A stretch of DNA of 64,000 nucleotides from contig NZ_JBEEAC010000026.1 in NCBI RefSeq assembly GCF_040120695.1, positions 1 through 64,000 of the forward strand. Reading direction: 5' to 3'. The position numbers were made by a program, and so were the translations under genes. Below, in pieces: positions 23,791-31,863 of the stretch. How positions within the stretch are numbered: the first letter of the stretch is position 1; each line of letters opens with the position of its first letter. The notes below the pieces were generated by a model. The model was not told the DNA's origin. It saw only the letters and a program-made list of their open reading frames with translations, and did no database searches. The DNA is from Plantactinospora sp040120695 (GTDB taxonomy: Bacteria > Actinomycetota > Actinomycetes > Mycobacteriales > Micromonosporaceae).

Positions 23791-26700
23791 TCACCGCCGT
23801 ACGTCAGGCAGGTGGTCGGGGTCCGCGTCGGGTAGCCAGGTGAGCACCTGACCGGCCCGGCGCCGGAAGCCGGGATCCGGGTCGTCCCGGGCCAGTTCGG
23901 TGAGGAGTTCCCGGGTCTGGCGGTCGTCGCCGAAGTGGGTGCCGAGGGCCTGCACGGTGGCGGCCCGCACCGACCAGTCCTGGTCGCGCAGGCGCTCCAC
24001 GAAGAGGGTACGCACCTCGGGGTGCTCGGCGAGGCGTTCACCGAGGACCCGGAGCACCGTCCGGCGTACCTGGACGTCGCTGTCGTTGCCGGCCCGTTCG
24101 ATGAGCAGTTCGCGTACCGCCCGGTCGGTGCCGTAGTACTCGCCGAGGATGTGTACCGCCACGGTGCGGATCTGCGGGTCCTCGCCGGTGGCCCGGGCCA
24201 TCAGCACCTCGCACTGCTCCACGTCGGTGCCGAGTCGGGTGGCGAGTTCGACGGCGGCCTCGTGCACGAGTTCGGCGTCCGGGTCGTGCCGGATCCGTTC
24301 CAGCAGTGTCTCCCGGACGTCGGCGTCGACGCCGACCCGCTGCACCAGCAGGCGTACGGCGGCGAGCCGGACCCGGGCGTTGCCGTCCCCGTGCACCCGG
24401 CCGGCGAGCAGGCCGTGCACGTCGTCCCCGGGACCGCCCCGCTCCACCACCGCGGTGGCGGCGAGCGCGAATACGGCGGCGTCCGGGTCGTGGTGTGCCC
24501 GGTCGACCAGCACCTGGTGCACCTGGTCGGAGTGGTGCGGCTCCCGGGTCAGCGCCCGGAGCGCGGCGAGCCGCACCTCCGCGTCAGAGTCGGCGCGGGC
24601 CCGGTCCAGCACCACCTCCCGGATCGTCGGATCCCGGCGTACGGTGTCGGCGAGGGCATTGACGGCGGCCAGGCGTACGGCCGCGTCGGAGTCGTCCCGG
24701 GCGAGCCCGGCGAGCACCTCGGAGACGGCGGAGTCCATTCCGACCCGCTCGATCAGGGCCCGGGCCGCGACCAGCCGGATCCGGGCGTCCCGGTCCCGCA
24801 GCGCCAGCTCGCCGAGCGCGGCCCCGACCGACGCCTCGGCGCCGATCTCGTCGGTCAGCGCCCGGGCGGCGAGCAGGCGTACGTCGGCGTCCCGGTCCTG
24901 TCGGGCGGTGGTGACCAGCAGCTCGATCAGCGCGTTGTCCCGCTCGAAGTGCTCGACCAGCAACCGCAGCGCGACCAGCCGGACCATCTCGTCGGTGTCC
25001 CCACCGGCGCGGCTGAACAGCAGGTCCCGGGTGGCGGTGTCCGGGCCGTACTGGTCGATCAGGGCGCGGGCGGCGACCCGGAGCACCCCCGGGTCACGGT
25101 CGGCCCGGACTCGGTCGACGAGCAGCGCCCGGACCCTGGCGTCGCCGGCCAGGCGCTCGCCGAGGACCCGCACGCTGGTCCGCCGGGTCACCGGGTCGGT
25201 GTCGTCCCGGGCGCGTTCGATCAGCAACTTCCGGACGTGCCGGCTGGCGGCGAACCGTTCGACCAGGACGTGCGCGGCCGTCCTGGTCACCTCGGCGTCG
25301 GTGTCGGTGCGCAGGCATTCGACGAGCACGTCCCGGAGTTCGTCGTCGCCGCCGTACCGCTCGCCGAGGGCCTGGATCGCGGTCCGCCGTACGCTGGCGT
25401 GCTCGTCGGCGTGCGCACGTTCCCGGAGCAGGTTGCGGACGTTCGGCTCGTCCCGGAACCGTTCCCCGAGCGCCTGCACGGCGGCGAGCCGGACCCCGGC
25501 GTACCCGTCGGCCCGGACCCGCTCGATGAGCAGGTCGCGGGCCTCGGGGTCGGTACCGAACCGCTCCCCGAGGGCCTGCACGGCGGCCAGCCGTACCCCG
25601 GCGTGGTTGTCGGCCCGGGCGCGCTTGATCAGCCGGGTCCGGGCGCGCGCGGCGGCGGCCTGGTGGGCCGGGCTGTCCACGGCGGTGGTGGCGAGCTGGG
25701 CCAACTCGGCCAGCCCGGCGACCGAGGCGTACGAGGCGGGGCTCTCGTCCATGCTGGCGAGCACGTCGTCGAAGAGGTCGTCGATCCGCTCGGCCGGGGT
25801 GGAGAGCATCGCGGCCAGCCGGGCGGCGTGGGTGGAGACCGGGTTCCAGACCACCCGGACGCCCCGACGGCGGTACCAGGAGAGGTAGATCTTGCGGCCC
25901 GGCCAGTTCGGGCCGATCACCTTGGCGGCGGGCAGGATCTCCTCGTCGATCAGCCGGGCGGTCTCCCGGTCGTCGATCGAGACGCAGTGCTCCAGCAGCA
26001 GGATGAGCTGCCGCAGCAGCGTCTCCGCCGGTTTGGCGGCGGCACTGTGCAGGTTGCGCACCTCGGCCAGGCACTGCACGGCCAGGGCCAGGTTCCACGG
26101 CGGCGGGGCGAAGTCGGCCGGTGGCCAGGGCTGGTTGACCTCGGTGGTCAGCAGTTGGATGAGCTGCGCGGTGTGGTTCTGGTGCAGCGCGCCGGCGAGC
26201 AGCCGGAGCACCTCCCGCCAGGACAGGTCGGCCCAGTGCCGCCGGAAGAGCTCCTTGAGCTGCTCGAAGGAGAGCACCTGGTCGTGCTGGAACTTGGCCA
26301 GGATGGCGTCGGCGCAGAAGAACTCCAGGAAGGTGCGGTGCACGAAGCCGTAGACCTGCGGGCCGTACCGGCTGAGGATGAAGTTCCGCTCCCGGAACTG
26401 CTCGATCATCGCCAGCGCGATGCTCCGGGCGGTGGCGGCGTCCCGGCGGTAGCGCTCGACCAGGTACCGCTCGAAGACGTCGCTGAGTTCCGCCCGGTCG
26501 ATGTAGTTGACCGTCAGCCCACGGTCGGCCGACTGCATCCGGTACGCCAGCCGGCGCAGCAGCTCCTTCTTGTCCTCCGGGTCGAGGAAGCCGGCGACCG
26601 GGGACTCCTCGCGCAGGTGCCGGTCGGTGTCCCACTGCGCCACCAGCACGGTGGCGGCGTGGTCGTAGAGCTTCCAGCGCTCCCGGGGCAGCGGCTGGTG

Positions 26701-28149
26701 CTTGCCGATGATCGCCAGGATGGTCAGCAGCAGCGGGTTGCCGGCGAGTTCCCGGATCGCGTGCGAGTGCCGCATCGCGTCCAGCAGCCGGGCCCGTTGG
26801 GCCTGCGCGTCCTCCGGTCGGTCCCGGATCGCCAGCCGGTACCAGCTCGACAGGAAGTCGCCGGTCTGTTCCTCGTCCAGGTCCTGCAGGGTGTAGTGCA
26901 CGAACCCGACACTGGTCAGGATCCGGCGGGAGTAGCCGATGATCCGGGAGGTGACGATCATGCGTACCTGGGGGTGGTTGGCGGCGAACCCGGCGATCTG
27001 CCGGGCCACCTCCTCCCGGCGGTGCCGGTCGAAGACCTCGTCCAGCCCGTCCAGGATCATCACCGCCCGGCCGCCGACCCCGAGATGCCGCAGCAGGGCG
27101 GCCCGCTCGATGCCGAGCCCGTCGGTGCCGGCCCGGTGGTCGAGGTAGTCGACGAAGTTCTCGCACCTGCCCTCGGCGGCCAGGGTGATGAACGAGCGCA
27201 GCTCGATCAGCAGCGGCAGGTGGTCGGCGAGCGGGGCCAGCCGGTCGTCGACCGGACCGCCGGTGAGGCTGAGCGCGACGTACCGGGCCGCGGTCGACTT
27301 GCCCGAGCCGGGATCGCCGAGCAGCACGATCGCCCGCTGGTCCGGCGCGCCGAGTACGTCGAAGAGCCGCTGCAACGGCTTCGCCCGGTACGACTCGTGC
27401 AACTGCACCAGCTCCCGGGGATCGACCTCCTCCGGCACGTCCTCGGTGCCGATCCGCCCCTCCGACTGCATCCGGCGCAGCCACTCCCGGGGCAGCTCGG
27501 CCGGGGGCGGGTCCTCGCGTACCCACTGCTCGACGAAGACCGACATCAACTGGATCCGGAGGTAGTCCTCGGTCTGTTCCGGCGTCAGCGCGTCCAGGTC
27601 CAGCACCCCGTAGTGCTGCCGCAGCCGCAGCAGGTACTGCTTCAGCGTGTCCCGGCTCAGCGTGTGCATGCCGCCGGTCGGCACCCCGGCGTCGGTCAGG
27701 CAGTTCGCCACCGCCGCGGTGACCATCGCGGCCAGGTCGGCCGGGTCCCGGAAGGTGCTGCACATGTGCCGGTCGGCCAGCTCCGCCCGGAGCGCCTCGA
27801 TCTTGTCCGCGTCCCGACCCCGGTCCACGAAGCTGCGCGGCCAGGGCGCCTCCTCGTCCAGCAGGAAGATCAGGCACGGTTTGCCGCCGGTGAGCGCCTC
27901 CCGATATTCGAGTTCGGTGATCGAGCGGTCGTAGCCGGCCGGGACGAAGCCGTACCGCCAGGCGAAGATGCCGACGTAGACGTCACACTCGGCGACGTCG
28001 GCCAGGCAGCGTTCGAGGGGGCGCCGGTCCTCGGCGACGTACGACTCCATGGCCATGTCCTCGACCCGCAGCCGGCGCAGCGCCAGTTGCACGGCGGCGC
28101 GGCACTCCTGTAGATCCCGGAAAGTGGCCGAGACGTAGACCTTGGTCAC
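23791..28149 (-). CDS. DUF4062-NACHT-HEAT repeat protein (NLR-like STAND ATPase)
   Basis: The protein has 1452 residues from the GTG at 28149 (AGGAG 7 bp ahead). Domains: DUF4062 (1-155; KVYVSATFRDLQECRAAV, CDVYVGIFAWRYGFVP), a Rossmann-like module of the kind found at the N-terminus of conflict ATPases. NACHT (about 260-560) has Walker A GDPGSGKST at 278-286, Walker B MILDGLDE at 364-371 and sensor Arg in VTSR at 399-402. A helical middle region carries TFLEFFCADAIL, typical of NACHT winged-helix parts. The C-terminus (about 843-1450) is 18 HEAT-like repeats of about 34 residues. The layout effector-switch-repeat sensor matches bacterial NLR-like antiphage proteins. No signal peptide is present. 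It is convergent with the SCO2522-like gene and divergent from the SCO2521-like gene. Confidence 0.9.
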   Translation of the reverse strand: MTKVYVSATFRDLQECRAAVQLALRRLRVEDMAMESYVAEDRRPLERCLADVAECDVYVGIFAWRYGFVPAGYDRSITELEYREALTGGKPCLIFLLDEEAPWPRSFVDRGRDADKIEALRAELADRHMCSTFRDPADLAAMVTAAVANCLTDAGVPTGGMHTLSRDTLKQYLLRLRQHYGVLDLDALTPEQTEDYLRIQLMSVFVEQWVREDPPPAELPREWLRRMQSEGRIGTEDVPEEVDPRELVQLHESYRAKPLQRLFDVLGAPDQRAIVLLGDPGSGKSTAARYVALSLTGGPVDDRLAPLADHLPLLIELRSFITLAAEGRCENFVDYLDHRAGTDGLGIERAALLRHLGVGGRAVMILDGLDEVFDRHRREEVARQIAGFAANHPQVRMIVTSRIIGYSRRILTSVGFVHYTLQDLDEEQTGDFLSSWYRLAIRDRPEDAQAQRARLLDAMRHSHAIRELAGNPLLLTILAIIGKHQPLPRERWKLYDHAATVLVAQWDTDRHLREESPVAGFLDPEDKKELLRRLAYRMQSADRGLTVNYIDRAELSDVFERYLVERYRRDAATARSIALAMIEQFRERNFILSRYGPQVYGFVHRTFLEFFCADAILAKFQHDQVLSFEQLKELFRRHWADLSWREVLRLLAGALHQNHTAQLIQLLTTEVNQPWPPADFAPPPWNLALAVQCLAEVRNLHSAAAKPAETLLRQLILLLEHCVSIDDRETARLIDEEILPAAKVIGPNWPGRKIYLSWYRRRGVRVVWNPVSTHAARLAAMLSTPAERIDDLFDDVLASMDESPASYASVAGLAELAQLATTAVDSPAHQAAAARARTRLIKRARADNHAGVRLAAVQALGERFGTDPEARDLLIERVRADGYAGVRLAAVQALGERFRDEPNVRNLLRERAHADEHASVRRTAIQALGERYGGDDELRDVLVECLRTDTDAEVTRTAAHVLVERFAASRHVRKLLIERARDDTDPVTRRTSVRVLGERLAGDARVRALLVDRVRADRDPGVLRVAARALIDQYGPDTATRDLLFSRAGGDTDEMVRLVALRLLVEHFERDNALIELLVTTARQDRDADVRLLAARALTDEIGAEASVGAALGELALRDRDARIRLVAARALIERVGMDSAVSEVLAGLARDDSDAAVRLAAVNALADTVRRDPTIREVVLDRARADSDAEVRLAALRALTREPHHSDQVHQVLVDRAHHDPDAAVFALAATAVVERGGPGDDVHGLLAGRVHGDGNARVRLAAVRLLVQRVGVDADVRETLLERIRHDPDAELVHEAAVELATRLGTDVEQCEVLMARATGEDPQIRTVAVHILGEYYGTDRAVRELLIERAGNDSDVQVRRTVLRVLGERLAEHPEVRTLFVERLRDQDWSVRAATVQALGTHFGDDRQTRELLTELARDDPDPGFRRRAGQVLTWLPDADPDHLPDVRR
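23818..25620 (-). repeat. Eighteen HEAT-type repeats encoded in tandem
   Basis: A roughly 102-bp (34-codon) unit recurs 18 times. Typical units begin DxDAxVRLAAxxAL and continue with ERxxxDxxVRxLLLERARxD. The regular spacing suggests an extended solenoid for ligand recognition. Repeats nearest the NACHT domain (25400-25620) are most alike, which hints at recent duplication there. Confidence 0.85.
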
Positions 28150-28182
28150 GGCGGCTCCTAGGGGCGGCGTGAGCGGCACGTA

Positions 28183-28208
28183 ACGCAACCGTACCAATAG
28201 GACGCAAC
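28183..28208 (-). promoter_or_regulatory. Direct repeat in the NACHT gene promoter region
   Basis: ACGCAAC occurs at 28183-28189 and 28202-28208, a 19-bp period, in the 240-bp divergent region. It is a possible activator or repressor site for the NACHT gene. Confidence 0.35.
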
Positions 28209-28321
28209 AACATCGTTTTCGCAGGTGGAAGCCGGTGTCCGTCCCCGCTGGGACGGGTGCGGGACGACGCCGGCGAATTGCCGTCGGCCGATCACCGTGC
28301 CCGCCGCGAACATCGGTTACG

Positions 28322-28334
28322 GTGACGCTGTCAC
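28322..28334. promoter_or_regulatory. Inverted repeat GTGAC-N3-GTCAC
   Basis: This 13-bp dyad lies 55 bp before the SCO2521-like ATG. It could be an operator for that gene. Confidence 0.35.
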
Positions 28335-28389
28335 GGCGACCCGGCTCCGGCCGCCCGGTCACGGTGCCCACGAGGTTGCGGAGGAGCGC

Positions 28390-29322
28390 ATGCTGACGCT
28401 GGGCGAGGTCCACACCGGACTTCTGCAGAACTCCAGCTCGCTCTCGCTGGAGAACACCGCCCAACTCCTCGACCTCCTGGTCGGCCAGCGGGTCCGCCGG
28501 TCCGAGCGTCCGATCGCGTACGCGGTCTCACCGGACCAGCTCACCGGGGTCGACTGCCGGCTGCCGACCCGCTCCGGCAGCCGTATCCGGGGCGTGGGGA
28601 CGGTGGTGTCACACGCGGCGATGACCGGGGGGCACGTGTTGCAGGGCTCCACCTACACCCGGCTGGACCGGGCCGCCAGCAACCGCCGGCTGATCTGGTC
28701 GCACTACCTGTCCCGGCCCGGTTGGGTGGAGACGATCGGCAAGGTCGACCTCCGGGACGTGGCCCGGGGCTTCCTCGGGCCCACCCACCAGCCGCAGACG
28801 CTGAACCTCGGTGCGATCAGCGCCCGGCTGATCGACGCGGTGCAGCGGTCGCCCCGGCTGGACCGCCGCCCGCCGTTCCGGACCAAGCGCACCCGGCTGC
28901 GCTGGGCGGTGCTGCCGGCCGCCGATCCGGGAACCGAGGCGCACGGGAAGTTCCGGATCGAGTCGGACACGCTGCGCACCCTGGAGTTGACCGCGCCGCA
29001 GGAGACCGTACCGGCGCTGGTGGAGTTCTGCGAGGACCTCGCCCTGCACGACTGGTTGCTCACCACGCTGCTGTCGCTGATCGAGTTCAGCCTCACCGGG
29101 CCGGGCACCCGGACGCAGAAGATCGACCGGCTCCGTCCGGCAATAGACTGCCTGCTGCACCTCTGGATGCCGGCCGCCCGGCTCGACGAGTCGGTGCTGC
29201 CGGTCTGGCGGGACCTCGAACACCGGCCCGGGTTCACCCGGCAGTGGCAGACCTCGGTGACCCGGATCCGCGACCAGGTCACGCTCAGCACCATCGCGTT
29301 GCTGGAAGCGCCGTCCCGCTGA
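28390..29322 (+). CDS. SCO2521-family-like protein of unknown function
   Basis: The 310-residue protein begins MLTLGEVHTGLLQNSSSLSLENTAQLLDLLVGQRVRRSERPIAYAVSPDQLTGVDCRLPT. It is soluble, with no known catalytic motif. ATG 28390 follows GGAGGAG. In Streptomyces the relatives are numbered consecutively SCO2521-SCO2524; here this member lies beyond the NACHT gene, on the same strand as the other three. That separation suggests the NACHT gene was inserted into, or co-evolved with, the set. Confidence 0.75.
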   Translation: MLTLGEVHTGLLQNSSSLSLENTAQLLDLLVGQRVRRSERPIAYAVSPDQLTGVDCRLPTRSGSRIRGVGTVVSHAAMTGGHVLQGSTYTRLDRAASNRRLIWSHYLSRPGWVETIGKVDLRDVARGFLGPTHQPQTLNLGAISARLIDAVQRSPRLDRRPPFRTKRTRLRWAVLPAADPGTEAHGKFRIESDTLRTLELTAPQETVPALVEFCEDLALHDWLLTTLLSLIEFSLTGPGTRTQKIDRLRPAIDCLLHLWMPAARLDESVLPVWRDLEHRPGFTRQWQTSVTRIRDQVTLSTIALLEAPSR

Positions 29323-29351
29323 CCGCCGCCCGCCCCGTCGTCCGCGCGCGG

Positions 29352-29588
29352 TCAGTCGACCCCGGGCGGCCGGGCGGAGAGCTCCCGCCAGCTGTCCGGC
29401 CCGGCCAGCAGGGTCCGGACCACGTCGTACGCCGCGTCCTCGCTGTCGAACTCGTAGAACCGGGAGATCCCCTCGGCCCCGCCCGCCCGCTGTTCCACGT
29501 GCCACTGGTCGGCATCCGCCCGTAGATAGACATCGCGCCGTGCCAGGCGCCCCCACTTGCCGTTCCACCAGTGCTTTCGCTGTTCCAT
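29352..29588 (-). CDS. Small SOS-regulated protein of unknown function
   Basis: The 78-residue protein is rich in Trp and charged residues (MEQRKHWWNGKWGRLARRDVYLR...FYEFDSEDAAYDVVRTLLAG). I recognise no family and it has no membrane segment. A perfect LexA-type box lies 13 bp upstream of the ATG at 29588, so DNA damage should induce it. AAGG precedes the start. It is downstream of mscL on the same strand but probably has its own promoter. Confidence 0.78.
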   Translation of the reverse strand: MEQRKHWWNGKWGRLARRDVYLRADADQWHVEQRAGGAEGISRFYEFDSEDAAYDVVRTLLAGPDSWRELSARPPGVD

Positions 29589-29600
29589 GCCGGGACCTTA

Positions 29601-29616
29601 TCGAACGTACGTTCGA
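29601..29616. promoter_or_regulatory. Perfect actinobacterial LexA (SOS) box
   Basis: TCGAACGTACGTTCGA is a 16-bp perfect palindrome matching the mycobacterial/actinobacterial SOS box TCGAAC-N4-GTTCGA in every fixed position. It is 13 bp upstream of the 78-residue gene. Confidence 0.88.
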
Positions 29617-29665
29617 GAAGATCGCCGGGTCTCGGGCCGTTACCCGGGCAGGTGACGCTCGGGGT

Positions 29666-30127
29666 TCAGGGGTGGCGTTGCGCCGGCGGGTACTGCTGGC
29701 CGAAGTGCTCGTCCGGCCCCTCGGGCTGCCGGTTCGGTGCCCGGCCGGCGGCAACCAGCGCGTCCCGGATCTCGGTGAGCAGCTTGATCTCCTCGCTCGG
29801 CGCGGCCGGCGCCGGCTCCTCGCCCCGCCGGCGCCGCTCGGCGAGCTTGTTCAGCGGAAGGACCACCAGGAAGTAGAGCACGGCGGCGGTCATCAGGAAG
29901 GTGATGGTGGCGTTGACGAAGGCGGCCCAGTCGGCCACGGCCCCGTTCGGCAGCGTCCAGGTGCCCGCCGCGAGGTCCTTCTCGCCGCCGAACATGGTGA
30001 TCAGCGGCTTCAGGAACGAGTTGGTGAACTGGGTGACCAGGCCGGTGAAGGCCGCGCCGATGACCACGCCGACGGCGAGGTCGACGACGTGGCCCCGCAT
30101 GATGAAGTCTTTGAAGCCCTTGAGCAT
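29666..30127 (-). CDS. mscL: Large-conductance mechanosensitive channel MscL
   Basis: The 153-residue protein has an N-terminal amphipathic helix (MLKGFKDFIMRGH), TM1 (VVDLAVGVVIGAAFTGLVTQF) and a periplasmic loop. TM2 (AFVNATITFLMTAAVLYFLVVLPLNKL) and a cytoplasmic helical bundle (LLTEIRDALVA) follow. It forms a pentameric membrane-tension safety valve against hypo-osmotic shock. Length and motifs are typical. Confidence 0.96.
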   Translation of the reverse strand: MLKGFKDFIMRGHVVDLAVGVVIGAAFTGLVTQFTNSFLKPLITMFGGEKDLAAGTWTLPNGAVADWAAFVNATITFLMTAAVLYFLVVLPLNKLAERRRRGEEPAPAAPSEEIKLLTEIRDALVAAGRAPNRQPEGPDEHFGQQYPPAQRHP

Positions 30128-30284
30128 TGGCGTCTCCAGGTTGCCGGATCCGTGTCGGTCGACAACCTAGTGCCTGGCGCGTGGCGGACGAAAAGCGGCA
30201 GGGTGCCCGGTGGCGGATCGGCCGGGCCGGGCCGCCGGTCGGTGGCGGCCTGCCCTGCCGCCGGTCGGTGGTGGGCCGGATCCG

Positions 30285-30638
30285 TCAGTCGGTGACGGTG
30301 CGGCCGCCGGCCACCGCCTCGTCCACCGTGGCGTGCGTCTGGAGCACCTCCACCAGACCGCTGACCTCCAGGATGCGCAGCACCCCCCGGCGCGGCGCCG
30401 CCAGCCGGACGATGCCGCCGGCCTCGTCGGCGCTGTTGCGGGCACGGACGAAGACGGAGAGCCCGGTGGAGTCGCAGAACGTGAGATCGGCCAGGTCGAA
30501 GACCAGTCGGTGGTGTCCCTTCTCCAGCAGGTCCGTGATCTGGTCCTGCAGTTGCGGCGCGGTGGCCATGTCGAGTTCGCCCGCGACCGACACGACGACG
30601 ACGTCGGCCCGTTCCTCGGTGTGCACCGTCAGGGACAT
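30285..30638 (-). CDS. STAS-domain anti-sigma factor antagonist
   Basis: The 117-residue single STAS domain has the phosphorylatable Ser in DLTFCDSTGLSVFVRA. It is RsbV/SpoIIAA-like: when unphosphorylated it would bind an RsbW-type anti-sigma kinase and free a sigma factor. The ATG at 30638 follows AGGAGGT. Candidate partners in this window are the RsbW-like domain of the phosphatase at 41130 and the orphan sigma factor at 7054; neither link is shown by sequence. Confidence 0.92.
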   Translation of the reverse strand: MSLTVHTEERADVVVVSVAGELDMATAPQLQDQITDLLEKGHHRLVFDLADLTFCDSTGLSVFVRARNSADEAGGIVRLAAPRRGVLRILEVSGLVEVLQTHATVDEAVAGGRTVTD

Positions 30639-30806
30639 TCGCGACCTCCTGGGATATCGGTCGAACCGTACTTTACATCCGGGCCGGTACGCATGACGGG
30701 CGGCGGAACTCGGCCCTCGGCCGGCGGTGCCCCGGCGCCGGTGGACCTGATCCGCCCTGCGCGAACAGGGGTTACCGAAGGCCGTCCCACCGGGCACCAT
30801 CGCCGG

Positions 30807-31799
30807 ATGCGAACCCTCATCCTCGGCGGCACCGTGTTCCTCGGCCGGGCCGTCGCCCGGCAGGCCCTCACCGCCGGCCACGATGTCACCTGCGCCGCCC
30901 GGGGCTCGTCCGGGGACCCGGTGGACGGCGTCCGCTTCGTCCGGGTGGACCGCACCGACCCGGCCGGCCTGGCCGGGCTCACCGGCGAGTTCGACCTGGT
31001 CGTCGACGTGACCCGGCACCCCGACCAGGTCCGGCACGCGGCCGCCGCGCTCGCCGGTCGAGTGGGACACTTCACCTTCGTCTCGACCGTCTCGGTGTAC
31101 GCGGACACCACCACGGTCGGCCAGCGGGTCGACACCGCGCCGGTACTGGCCCCCGCGCCGCCGGACGCGGAGGACCCGGCGCTCTCCGCGGAGTCGTACG
31201 GCGCCTGCAAGGTGAGCTGTGAGCAGCTCGTGACGGAGGCGTTCGGTGCCGACCGGGTCTTCGTCTGCCGGGCCGGCCTGATCGTCGGCCCGGAGGATCC
31301 GAGCGGGCGCTTCGAGTACTGGGTCCGGCGGGCGGCCCGGGGTGGCGAGGTCCTCGCGCCCGGCTCACCGGACGACGCGGTGCAGTTGGTGGACGTACGC
31401 GATCTGGCCGCCTGGATCGTCGCCGCCGGTGAGCGCGGACTTATCGGGACGTACGACGGCGCCGGTGCGCCGATGACCCGGGCCCGATTCCTGGCCGACG
31501 TACTCCCCGACGGCGCCGCCCTGAGCTGGGTGACCCAGGAGTTCCTGGCGGAGCGGGGGGTTCAGCCCTGGGCCGGCCCCCGGTCGTTGCCGCTGTGGTT
31601 GCCGGTGCCCGAGTACGCCGGCATCCTGAGCCGGGATGTGACCCCGAGCCTGGCGGCCGGGCTGCGGACCCGGCCGCTTGCCGAGACGGCCCGGGACACC
31701 GCGGGCTGGTTGGCGACGGCCGGCCCGGAGGCGGGCCAGCGGATCGGGCTCACCGAGGTCGAGGAGGCCGAACTTCTCGCCGCCTGGCACGCCCGCTGA
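30807..31799 (+). CDS. NAD-dependent epimerase/dehydratase (SDR-e)
   Basis: The 330-residue extended short-chain dehydrogenase has the Rossmann motif LILGGTVFLGRAVA. The usual Tyr-x3-Lys is seen as SYGACKVSCEQL. It resembles mycobacterial-type reductases of the NAD-dependent epimerase family; the substrate is unknown. The ATG at 30807 matches the family start exactly ahead of the nucleotide-binding strand. It appears monocistronic. Confidence 0.85.
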   Translation: MRTLILGGTVFLGRAVARQALTAGHDVTCAARGSSGDPVDGVRFVRVDRTDPAGLAGLTGEFDLVVDVTRHPDQVRHAAAALAGRVGHFTFVSTVSVYADTTTVGQRVDTAPVLAPAPPDAEDPALSAESYGACKVSCEQLVTEAFGADRVFVCRAGLIVGPEDPSGRFEYWVRRAARGGEVLAPGSPDDAVQLVDVRDLAAWIVAAGERGLIGTYDGAGAPMTRARFLADVLPDGAALSWVTQEFLAERGVQPWAGPRSLPLWLPVPEYAGILSRDVTPSLAAGLRTRPLAETARDTAGWLATAGPEAGQRIGLTEVEEAELLAAWHAR

Positions 31800-31809
31800 C
31801 CGCCGCCCG

Positions 31810-31844
31810 TCCGGTTCTGCCGTCCCCTCCGGTTCTGCCGTCCC
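31810..31844. repeat. Two 17-bp direct repeats between convergent genes
   Basis: TCCGGTTCTGCCGTCCC occurs at 31810-31826 and again at 31828-31844, between the epimerase stop and the DUF4352 gene stop. No function is apparent. Confidence 0.6.
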
Positions 31845-31863
31845 GTCGGTCCGGTCGGCCCGG

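Noticed and set aside
23935..28113. A 1392-codon plus-strand frame opposite the NACHT protein gene
   Set aside because: It is antisense to a protein with clear DUF4062, NACHT and HEAT motifs. Its translation is low-complexity (Val/Gly/Asp/Gln-rich) with no ribosome-binding site.
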